Origin: Nothobranchius furzeri
Lineage: Eukaryota; Chordata; Actinopteri; Cyprinodontiformes; Nothobranchiidae
Direction of reading: 5' to 3'
DNA length: 64,000 nucleotides
NCBI RefSeq assembly: GCF_043380555.1
Contig: NC_091744.1
Coordinates: 1,247,046-1,311,045 of the forward strand
The stretch's first letter is position 1; every line of letters starts with the position of its first letter. The notes below the pieces were generated by a model. It did no database searches. It saw only the letters and a program-made list of their open reading frames with translations, and was not told where the DNA came from. Positions 44,652 through 53,880 of the stretch are shown one piece after another. Position numbers and translations under genes: made by a program.

Positions 44652-46040
44652 ATGCAAGGTTTATCAGAATCAGAAACGGTTCAAAACGAGTTGAAAGCTT
44701 ACATGCTAAAACAGGTTCCAGACCAGCTATGGTCCAACCATGACATGGATGTTGGACTGGTAACATCTGCAACCCCAGTTCAAGTGGAATTGAAGCCAAA
44801 TGCAAGACTGCCTTATCGACCCCAATATCCACTAAAACCAGAAGCAGAAGAAGGTATAAATGCAACTATTGAAGGTCTAATTCAAGCAGGAGTGCTAAAA
44901 GAAACCTATAGCACATGTAACACTCCAGTTTTGCCAGTGCTAAAAGCAGACAAGCTCAAGTACAGACTGGTACATGATTTAAGAGCTGTAAATGACGTGA
45001 TCACTGACTTTGATGCAGATGTGCCAAATCCATGTACAGTACTGAGTAACATTGTTGGGGAAGCTAAATACTTCACAGTAATTGATCTGTGTTCAGCATT
45101 TTTAGCACCCCATTGGCCAAAGAATCACAATATCGTTTTGCTTTCAAATTTCGCGGGAGACAGCTCACTTACAGAAGGCTACCACAAGGGCTAAAACACA
45201 GTCCACACATCTTTAATCAAATCTTGAAACAGAGCCTCAAAGGCACTGAGGTGAACAGCACTTTGATTCAGTATGTTAATGACCTACTGATCTGTGCACG
45301 AACAATCGATGATTGTCATCGTGACTCCATTAAAGTCCTCCAGAAGTTAGCTCGGAGAGGACACAAAGCTTAAGTACTGCCAACCACAAGTAGAGTAACT
45401 AGGCAGAGTAATCTCCCATGGGACTGTCGCCATCTCACCAGAACACGTGGAAGGTGTGAGCAAAGCTCCACAACCACAAACTGTTGGACAAATGATGACG
45501 TTTCTGGGAATGGCTGGATTCAACTCCGAGTGGATTGAAAGCTATGCTGAAAAAACTGCACCACTCAGGACACTAATTAAAGATGCTGGAAGTGAGTCTT
45601 TAAAATCAACTCAAAAATGGACAAATTAAGCTAAGATAGCTTTTGAAACAATCAAGCAAGACATGCAAACTGCGCCAAGAGAGAAAACCATTTTTGCTGT
45701 ACGCAAACAGACATGACATGTATGCCTCTGCAGTGCTAAAGCAGGACACATGCAGTGGATGTCAGAAACAACCTATTGCGTACTACAGTGCAAAACTTGA
45801 CAATGTGGCACAGGGATGGCCCCCTTTTTATCAAGGATTGGCTGCTTTGCATTATGCTTATGAGAAAGCCTCAGTGATGACAATGGGATATCCTGTCACC
45901 ATCTACACACATCATAAAATATCTGAACTAATCAACCGAGGAAAGTTTGTGTTAAACCAAGCAAGATGCCTGCAGTATATGGCACTAGTGACATACCCTG
46001 ACGTTGTCATAAAGAGGTGTACCACAACAAACCCTGCTAA
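44652..46040 (+). pseudogene. reverse transcriptase and RNase H remnant
   Basis: RT fingers and palm start at 44652: 'RPQYPLKPEAEEGINATIEG', 'YRLVHDLRAVND', 'FTVIDLCSAF' (first catalytic Asp). A frameshift occurs near 45100. Then 'RRLPQGLKHSPHIFNQIL' and the catalytic box Tyr-Val-Asn-Asp at 45272-45283, where the third residue is Asn rather than the Asp always found. Further frame changes lie near 45371 and 45650, with stops at 45627-45629 and around 45405. 45643-46040 is the RNase H region ('FLLYANRHDMYASAVLKQ') up to 'VIKRCTTTNPAN'. Integrase does not follow. Confidence 0.8.
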
Positions 46041-46046
46041 CTGGCG

Positions 46047-46062
46047 GGGGGGAGGGGGGGGG
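46047..46062. repeat. G-rich run at the pol/env junction
   Basis: Interrupted G-run directly after the last recognisable pol codons and just before the segment with antisense coding. It marks the point where integrase sequence would be expected to begin. Confidence 0.85.
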
Positions 46063-46303
46063 GGTGTTCACAGCATCTGTCTGCATTCCTTCCTTCGTGG
46101 GGGTTGTTGTTGTTGGCATCTTGAAGGCTGCCTTGGCGTCCGATTTGGATAACAAGACTTTGTTTGGGTCAGGCAGAGATAATTTTCCTCTCTGCCTTCA
46201 GTCTGTTACTGGTCATTCCAGTCCTTCAGTGAAGCCAATTTTTAGGTTTTAACATATCCACACCGTCCGGTGACCCTCTCCGAGATGACATCCATTTTGC
46301 GCA

Positions 46304-46561
46304 CTAACACCGGTAACACACCAGGACATTGTCCAGCTTACGATTCAGCTCAAGTAACGCCCCAGTCTGTGAGGTCTCCGCCCAGGCGGTGCTTCCCGTC
46401 GGTGCGGGTTGCCTTCCAATCGCTCCCGTCTTCCCAAATTTCCAGAAAACCAGATATCCTCCCACTCCAATCAGAAGAAATCCAGTGATCATCAGGCCAA
46501 ACATCCACATATCTTCGATGTCCTCAATGGACAGCTGAGAGAGACATACGATCCTCCACAC
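46304..46561 (-). CDS. antisense small membrane-protein frame within the retrovirus
   Basis: On the minus strand an 85-codon frame (GTG at its outer edge; first ATG at residue 18) reads an acidic N terminus ('LSIEDIEDM'), one strong transmembrane segment ('WMFGLMITGFLLIGVGGYLV') and a basic, Pro/Ala/Gly-rich tail. The charge bias (acidic outside, Lys after the helix) fits a single-pass protein. No comparable frame exists on the plus strand here. It lies between the pol remnant and env. It may be an inverted piece of a retroviral reading frame, such as an envelope leader, or a true antisense gene. Not recognised. Confidence 0.4.
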   Translation of the reverse strand: MWRIVCLSQLSIEDIEDMWMFGLMITGFLLIGVGGYLVFWKFGKTGAIGRQPAPTGSTAWAETSQTGALLELNRKLDNVLVCYRC

Positions 46562-46599
46562 AGCACCATGATCGAGTTAAGTACAATCCTGCAGGCCGG

Positions 46600-48654
46600 A
46601 TGCAACATAGGTCGGCATCCTTGCCTGCATTCGACTTAGCAATTGTTAAAACTGGTGTAACAACCACGATTCCAAGCAATGTTTTGACCATAACTAAGAC
46701 AAATAAAATCCCTGACGGTGTAACCACAGTTCCAAATAATGTTTTAACTACTAGTGCTACTACTACTGTAATCCCTGATGATTTGACTACCACAATCCCT
46801 GTTAAAGATTGGTGGTTCGACTGGAGCTCTTCCTCTCTCTTATAGCTGGTGACTCCGCTGGTTTCAAGACCTAAAACAACACCAATTAGCAAGTTGAGAA
46901 GCATAACCACTAAGCCACCTGTTAGTACTACAACTCCCACGGGAGGTGTAGCCATAAAATCTGGTTTTCCCACAAAAACCTCTGGTAGTAACCATGTTTG
47001 TAATCTTGCTCGGGATGGACAAAATGAACAAGAAGTAACCAATCGCAAAACTGTACCTAAGCCACCATTTGGGCCAATTAGACCTAGGGTCGGAAGAAAC
47101 ATAGGACTTATCTCCCCTAGAGTGAGCAGACCACTGCCTGTAGAGGATAGGCTTTGGGATGCCGCCATGCAAAATAGTTGGTATAAATGGGCTTTGTATA
47201 CGACAAGAGAGATGACTCCTAATGACTGCATAGTGTGCGCTCAAGCACCCGGAATGTTACCTGAGGTTGTTCCAGAAAAATATGCTTCTAATGAATGTGC
47301 CATTGCACAACGACGCACATGTAAGACTAGAGAGGAACTAGAGATCAATAAAAAGATTCCACCTCTTCTTACGTTGCCATTGTGTGGACTTCAATGCAGA
47401 TTGCTCCATGGTACACGAGATAAGTATAAACATGTTAAAAAATATGCAGAATATAACATCCTAGATGAATGTGCCGAATTTGCAATCCTAACAGACCAAA
47501 ATGGTCCTCCAACAGACTACAAAATTGGTTATAGTGCTGATTATAAATTTTTTGCAAGTGGAGGTTTCGCTGACGATGGAGGAGTGAACGTGGGTAATAC
47601 ATCTGTCAACTGTAAAGTCACTTGGGTATTATCCTGGTTCCCACATGCAAATATGACACCACTTCTTATTGACACCCCTGTTTGGTATGAAAACCCTGGA
47701 ACTCTTAGTCAGGATTGTGATGACATATCAATGACGATTCCTACTCTTGATCTACTAGGTGAGCAAGACATTCCAGTGGCCGACAGCTACTGGATGTGTG
47801 GTGGTGATGTTCTAATGAATGTTTTGCCAAGTTTTTGAGTTGGGTTGTGTACACTAGTGCGTATGAAAGTTCCAGTGACTATCTTGCATGAAGGTGTGAG
47901 TGAATTACTTCAGTTGGAGACTACCAATAGACGTAGGACAAAGAGGTATGATGCGTTTGATCATAAAGTGCATTTAAACGTCATAGGACTGCCGACAGGA
48001 ATTCCCATAGAATTTCAAGCAAGAGATGAGGTAATAGCTGGTGTAGAGTCAATTCTTCCTTGGATAACATTAAATAAGAATGTGGAATGGATCAACTATG
48101 TTTATTTTAATCAGCAAAGAATCTTAAATTACACAGTAAATAACCTCAGCCTCCTGGGTGAACAACTTCATGCCACAGTCAAAATGACTTTGCAGTACGA
48201 CCAGGCTTTGGACTGGTTGTTGGCCGAGAAGGGTGGGCTCTGTACGTTTCTAAACTCAAATGGGCAAGAATGTTGCACTTATATTCCAATTAATACGGCC
48301 CCTGATGGTGCATTTACTGAAGGTATGAGGAAGTTGAAAATTTTAAAGATAGAGCTGAAGGAGAATGCAGGCAGGGAAAGCTGGTCCTTAGACCTCTTAG
48401 CCCTCAAATTGGGTCAGTGGGGAGCTATTTTTGTAAAGGCAGGAATTAGTGCAATAGTAGTAGTAATTCTGATTTCTCTATTGGCATGTTGCATCCTACC
48501 TGTTGTGAGGAGACTGTGGGAGCGAACTCTGGCTGCCCAAATGAACCTTGCTGCATTGTCTCAATACGTGCAAATGGAAATGGCTGCATTGGACTCAGCA
48601 CGATTCCCAGTGTGTCTGGAGAACAGGACGGCTGATGGGACGGCTGTGGAGTAA
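46600..48654 (+). pseudogene. env, one frame with two in-frame stops
   Basis: A single frame spans the region, with stops at 46843-46845 (TAG) and 47836-47838 (TGA) and the terminal TAA at 48652-48654. The N-terminal 80 codons are Thr/Ile/Val/Pro-rich with repeated 'TTTIPSNVLT'-like units, suggesting a heavily O-glycosylated stalk. The surface subunit (46849-47835) has many Cys and a Cys-x2-Cys at residues 127-130 of that stretch. After the second stop (47845-48654) come a furin-type site (RRTKR near 47940), a fusion-peptide-like stretch, a heptad region, 'LLAEKGG' with a Cys-x9-Cys-Cys motif (residues 133-144 of this part), and a membrane anchor (about 195-221). The transmembrane subunit is open throughout. 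No signal peptide was found upstream. Confidence 0.8.
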
Positions 48655-49542
48655 TCTTTGTGTCTCGTGAGGAATGTTGTTGATGTGGTTAAATGTACTC
48701 GACTAAGGAATCGGCCTCAAAGTCCTCTTCCAGCGACAAGACCCCTGCAGCAGTCATCAATAAAACTGAACTTGACTCTTGTGTTTTTCTTCACTCCATT
48801 TTTTTCAGCTCTGCAACTGGGACTCTGACTCCATTCTCTATTTTGGTTGAGCAGTTGTGTTGTTACATCAAGTATGTTCATTACACTTACTGTTATGTTT
48901 TTATAGGTCTAGCCATATTGGCATCACTTAATCGTTTGTTCGTATCCTCGTCAATCATTTATTTCATATAAGTTTGTATTTTTAATCGCATATTCACATA
49001 CAGTTACTGGTTGGAATGTTGCTAAGGGTAATTATACTCGATTGTACTCATGATTTTTGTTCTCTTTTGAAAGGTTTAATCGGTTAATTTTCTCTTATGT
49101 GTGTTCTTTTCTTGATTCAATGTTGCCTAATGTCTGCCGTATACTTAGGCTAGACTTGTATGCTCACTCTGTGCTTTATGTGATCGTCCTGTTTGGGCCA
49201 GGAGGTCAAGAAGGAATTTTTCCTGTTAAGAGCAGCGGACAGGTTTTTGCCTTCTTACAGTGTGTGCGTACATTGTAATGTACTGGTGAGTTGGTTAAGG
49301 ACGTCACATTCCATGTTGTGTCTTGCAGCTAATACTTACTTCATGTCTATGTACTCATCCAAGTGTTGACCTGAAGTTACTTAGTCATTACATATATATC
49401 TATATGGTTTGGTTAAAGGTCGCATTGTGTTTGTCATTTAGTCGTTTGACACTCATTTAATGGTTTATGTTAACATTCATTTTGTATTATATGTTATTTA
49501 GCCAGCTTGTTTTTGGGGGTGGACATCCCCATGGGGGGGATC
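48655..49542 (+). other. retroviral 3' untranslated region and polypurine tract
   Basis: About 890 bases between env and the LTR, unusually long. A 'tcaataaaactgaacttg' poly(A)-like signal lies at 48758. The polypurine tract is the 'tggggggga' run at 49532-49540, two bases before the LTR. No accessory gene was recognised on the plus strand. Confidence 0.55.
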
Positions 49543-49927
49543 TGTAGGAGCCAAAGCTGTACGTGAGGTCCAGCATCCTGTTTTTCAGTCTAGCTTGCAT
49601 GATTTCCAGTAAGACTAACATTATCAGGAGTGTTTATCGGACGCCAGTGCCAGACGGTTTCTGTCTTGTTGCACGGGAAAGTCTCCCCAAACAGTTTCCT
49701 ATTCATGTGTACGTGAGGCCCGTTTCCTACGCAGGAGTGACGTCAGTAGAAAGTATAACTGAAATGCATTCTCGGTGTAAACAGGCTTTCCTGGAGGATT
49801 CAGCCGGAGGCTCTCTCAGATCCTGGCTGAACGCTGTCCCAAATACTGGTGTTGTATGAAACTGTGTTGTACAATAAAGCCCCACGCTGTTAAGGATGAA
49901 AGTGTCTCATTCTCTTGTGTGTTGACA
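49543..49927 (+). repeat. 3' LTR, 385 bp
   Basis: Starts TGTAGGAGCC immediately after the polypurine tract and ends in GTTGACA, giving the usual TG...CA boundaries. It contains a poly(A) signal AATAAA at 49873-49878 and 'gagtgacgtcagtag' (CRE-like) near 49735. No second copy occurs upstream of gag, so LTR age cannot be estimated. Confidence 0.65.
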
Positions 49928-50851
49928 AGGAAAAGAACTACAGGACCTAGCAGGTACAGCCTCCCACTCTGAAGTTGCAAGTGCAGCATTCTGGCCACAG
50001 GTGTCGGTGAGGGTCTCAATGACATCTTGTTAACCTAAAGGATCCTCTTAGAACATACTGACTCTAGAAAAGGATTAAAAATGTGAAAACATTTGCAAAG
50101 TCTTTCTTTATTCTAAAATACCCACAGATTTCAGTTTTCATTTATTTTGAAATATCTTCCAAATTCCTACATTATTTTTCAGTTGTCTTTCTTAATAATA
50201 ATAATGCATTTTATTTAACACTGCCCTTCATGACAACCAAGGACACTTTACAACAATGGAGATAAAATAGAACAAAACAAACAGTACATAAACACTAAGA
50301 TGTAAAAAAAAAATGAAAACAATGAAATTAAAACTAGGTGGTAAAAGCTCGTTCTTTTGGGTTAAATCTAACCGTCTGATTTTTTTCATTTATTCATCAC
50401 TTTTGTCTCCCATGCATCGTTTCTTCCCTGCTGTCCCTTTAAAAGGCCCCATCAGGTGATGGACAGTGGAGATGGGAGGCATGACAGCTGTAACACTCTA
50501 ACACACTGCCTCCAATTGACCCGGTCCTCTGTTACCACTGTTAGTCCTGTTTATAGACAGCAGAGGTCATAAATCTACTGTACTAGTGGCACTGTCAAGC
50601 ATTGGGGAGGAGGATATGGGAACGTGATTTTCACCATCTTGGACAAGCCAAAATGGCCCACATAGAAATATAAAAGTAGACGTGCAATGTGTGTGAAAGG
50701 TTAGAAAGGCTAGATTAATAACTATTAATCATTACAGTTCAATGCTCACTGGCACCTTAACCACACAGCAGAGGTGGCTGGTGAAAAGGATTCTTGGTGA
50801 GGCTATGTGTGAAAATATTTCCTGTCTTTGTCCATTTTAAGTATTCAAATG
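49928..50851. other. unassigned, includes a two-copy dispersed repeat
   Basis: 49940-50020 ('cactctgaagttgcaagtgc', 'agcattctggccaca') recurs inverted at 57830-57900. 50195-50260 ('aataataataatgcattttatttaacactgccc') looks like a SINE or L2 3' end. Nothing else. Confidence 0.35.
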
Positions 50852-52470
50852 AACAGATCAGATCAGATCAATTTTATTTATAAAGCGCATTTTACATGAC
50901 GAGGAGTCAGAACAAAGAGCTGACAACAAAGACTATAATATTTACATAAAACAATTTAAAATACTTATGACAGAAAAGATGAAAACACAATTAAAACCTA
51001 CAATAAATAGAATATAATTAAATAACCCACACAAGACAGAGTCTCAGACCGTGTCAAAAGCTTGCCGATAAAAGTGTTTTCAGGACGGATTTAAATGATG
51101 ACAGCGAAGTTGCCTGACGTGCACTCAGTAGTAGGGCATTCCACAGTGCAGGTCCACAAATTGAGAACATTCGTTCTCCCCTGAGCTTCTTCCTCGACCT
51201 CGGGACCTCTAACAGTAGTTGGTCCGCTGACCTGAGGTTCCGAGCCGGTTTATAAAAGGAAAGAAGCTCAGAGAGATATGGTGGGGCAAGACCATTCAGT
51301 GATTTAAAACCAAAAATCTAAATCTTAAATTTCACTCTGAAGGTCACTGGCAGCCAGTGAAGGGAGGCCAAGATAGGTGTTGTGTGATCCCGCTTTCGTG
51401 ATCGGGTCAGCACTCTGGCAGCAGCGTTCTGCACCATTTGGAGACACTTGAGGGCAGACTGGGTCACTCCAGAGTACAGCGAATTACAGTAATCCAGACG
51501 AGAAGTATTAAAAGCATGGACCACTGTTTCAATGTGTTGCCTCGACAGGAAAGGCCTCACCTTCACCAGCTGCCTTGGGTGGAAAAACCCAGACTTCACC
51601 ACAGAGCTAATTTGGTGTTCCAGTTTAAAATCGCTGTCCATCTTAAAACCCAGAATTGAAATGCAGTTTTTCACATGTGATGCCATCGGTCCGAAATCAA
51701 TATCACTAGGTGAACAACTATTAGTGGGGCCAAAAACCATTACCTCCATCTTCTTATCATTAAAGCTTAAAAAGCTCTGCGCCATCCAATTTTTGATGTC
51801 TTGGAGGCAGGTCAAGAGAGTAGATACTGACTGACACTTTCTCACAGGTAAGTACGCAACATGGTACCCAAAGAACAAAGATAAATTGAGAACAGAATGG
51901 GCCCCAGAATTGAACCGTGGGGAACCCCCCATGTCAATGGTGAGGAAGCAGAGCTAAAACCTGCAAGGCTCACACACATAGATCTATCCAAAAGGTAGGA
52001 TGAGAACCAATTTAAAGCAGTGCCACAGACACCAGACTCTTTAAATCTATTCAATAGAATACCATGATCAATGGTGTCAAATGCTGCGGACAAGTCCAAC
52101 AGGATGAGGATGACGTATGCTCCTTCATCAGTTGCTCTGAGGATATCATTTGAAACCCTTAACAATGCAGACTCTGTACTATGTAAGTTTTTAAAACCAG
52201 ACAGAAATGCCTCAAGCATATTGTTACTCCCCAAAAAGCTAATTAATTGTGTGTTGACAACCTTCTCTAAAATTTTAGATAGGAACGGCAACCTAGAAAT
52301 TGGCCTGGAGTTGGCCAGTACCGACTTATCCAAGTCACATCCCTTTAGCATGGGTCGGACAACAGCATGCTTAAAAGTCGTAGGGACCACCCCAGCAACA
52401 GCTGGAAAATTATTACAATTCCAAAACAATCACTATTTCCTTTCTCCAAATCAGCAAATTTAAAGATGAA
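50852..52470 (-). mobile_element. L2-clade LINE, fourth copy, 5'-truncated
   Basis: Minus-strand element with a TGATC-type tandem tail (50855-50870), an 'aataaaattgatc' 3' end and an RT coding region (51318-52429). Distinct in sequence from the 133/20003 subfamily. The 5' end is cut near 52470, just before the hAT MITE. Confidence 0.85.
51318..52429 (-). pseudogene. L2 reverse transcriptase with missing catalytic box
   Basis: 51842-52429: 'SRPISRLPFLSKILEKVVNT', 'LDLSAAFDTIDHGILLNRF', 'GVPHGSILGPILFSIYL'. 51318-51932, in another frame: 'YLPVRKCQSVSTLLTCLQDI', 'LDYCNSLYSGVTQSALKCLQ', 'LASLHWLPVTFRVKFKI'. Where the first L2 copy has its YxDD box, this copy reads 'GYHVAYLPVRK', so the catalytic Asp pair appears deleted along with the frame, around 51850-51860. 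Confidence 0.75.
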
Positions 52471-52476
52471 GTAGAT

Positions 52477-52741
52477 CAGCGGTTCCCAACCTAAGGTTCG
52501 TGAACCCCCAAGGGGGTCCCCAAAATTTGGTCTCTGCTAAGGTTGTGAGGTTATCAAGATAATAAATATTACATTTATATACCAATAACACATCCAATAA
52601 TATAATCACAAGTCTGTCTAAGAGTTATAACTCTGTATGTCTGTATAAAGTTTAGAATTAAACATGTATGTATGCAGGTAGGAATTGAGGTTTGGTGGTC
52701 AGGCAAGGGGGTCCTCATGGAAAAAAGGTTGGGAACCACTG
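52477..52741. mobile_element. hAT MITE with TSD
   Basis: Ends CAGCGGTTCCCAACC and, inverted, CAGTGGTTCCCAACC. Flanks AAGTAGAT (52469-52476) and AATTAGAT (52742-52749) match at 7 of 8. 265 bases, AT-rich core, no coding. Confidence 0.85.
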
Positions 52742-52749
52742 AATTAGAT

Positions 52750-53568
52750 GATAATAACACTAAAATAAATACACAAGCTTGCCATGTAAGCACCTGTAAT
52801 CCATAATGTCCATTTTTGTTCTTATCCTAGTTTTATTTTGACATTAGTTAGCTTGTTCTGACAGCTTGTGTGCCTTAATTAATCATCTTCTCAAAGTCAT
52901 GTTGCTTTTAGCCAATCAGTCAAGATGGTCAAATATCAGGAAACGGCCGTGTTCGAGATGAGCCAGTTCTGCGCAGATTAGACCAGCGGTGATCGGCGCT
53001 CAGTGCATGCCAGTTAGATTTGTGTCCGACTTGACGCCGACTTGCTCTGACGTCATGCCTACGTAGGCAACGATATCCTCGTGAGATCAAGGCGGCCGCA
53101 GATTTTGGAGCAAGGCGCTGCAGTTGCTCTCCACCAGCTGCAAAACCTAGGGCATGACGGGAAACGCCTGGCTCTCACCTGATCTAAGATCTGATTGGTT
53201 CACATTCTGATCCAAACATCCAGTGGTAGAACATGAGATGTTAGTCGGTCACATGTATTCTGTAAATCATGCTACGCTGATGATGACAGCTATATAGGCC
53301 ATAAAGAGAAATGTGATTTGTGTTCTTTTCTCACGTTCCCTATGAGCACACTAAAACTACAGCTGATAACCTTTACTTATTATTACAGTCATATCTTTAC
53401 GTACAATATATGATGTCCACAAGCACGTGAGGATGTGTTTCAGCTGCTAATAGGCACCAGAATTAAAATAAATAATTAAACAAGTATGAACGCTAACGCG
53501 ATATCTTCATTCATCGTCACCTGCGAGCTACACATGTAGGGAAATCTGTCCCACTTAAACGCCGGCTT
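52750..53568. other. unassigned, probable transposon-related block
   Basis: 52960-53220 is GC-richer ('aggcggccgcagattttgga', 'ctgcaaaacctagggcatga') and resembles a dispersed fish repeat of unknown class. It leads into the frame at 53569-53880. Confidence 0.3.
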
Positions 53569-53880
53569 TCAGCCACTCCCCCTGCTGCGTCCGTCTGCTC
53601 TCGTCTGTTTTCCAGGCGAGGCGCTGCTCAACTCGAACACGGCCAGAGAGACTCCAGATCCTGCCGTCTGCTGCTCACCTCTCATTTGGCTCATTTCTAG
53701 AACCTGAAACAGAAGCGCCTGAGCTTTTTTTCTCACAGAGATCGAATCGCAAGGAAATAATTTAGACACCACTGCAAATGTGTTGAAAAAAGGGTGAACT
53801 TGGTCTTTAGGAAACTCTCCCTTCTCCATAAAGTGATTTAGATTGATTACCATACATGTCCTAATCTCCTGATTGGTCAT
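53569..53880 (-). CDS. hypothetical, possibly transposon-associated frame
   Basis: 103 codons on the minus strand. 'RTCMVINLNHFMEKGEFPKD' and 'QVHPFFNTFAVVSKLFPCDS' followed by 'VRKKAQALLFQVLEMSQMR' look like a helical protein of biased, gene-like composition. The last 35 residues become low complexity. I do not recognise the family. The neighbouring repeat-like DNA suggests a transposon accessory protein rather than a host exon. Confidence 0.3.
   Translation of the reverse strand: MTNQEIRTCMVINLNHFMEKGEFPKDQVHPFFNTFAVVSKLFPCDSISVRKKAQALLFQVLEMSQMRGEQQTAGSGVSLAVFELSSASPGKQTRADGRSRGSG

Larger units (their letters stand above)
40914..49927 (+). mobile_element. defective endogenous retrovirus (class I-like, fish type)
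   Basis: Order on the plus strand: gag, protease, reverse transcriptase/RNase H remnant, env, polypurine tract, 3' LTR. Class I affinity is suggested by the 'IKRCTTTNPAN' block after RNase H, the single CCHC knuckle followed by a TAG, and the gamma-like env (Cys-x2-Cys in SU, Cys-x9-Cys-Cys in TM). The 5' LTR and primer-binding site are absent, integrase is absent, and every gene has stops or frameshifts. A hAT element sits in gag. The element is therefore old and cannot replicate. Confidence 0.85.

Noticed and set aside
46864..47244. Minus-strand frames under the env surface subunit
   Set aside because: Shadows of the sense env frame; no transmembrane or signal pattern and clear Cys-rich env motifs on the sense strand.
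49563..49859. 98-codon frame in the 3' LTR
   Set aside because: Falls across the LTR with no accessory-gene motif; better explained as LTR sequence.
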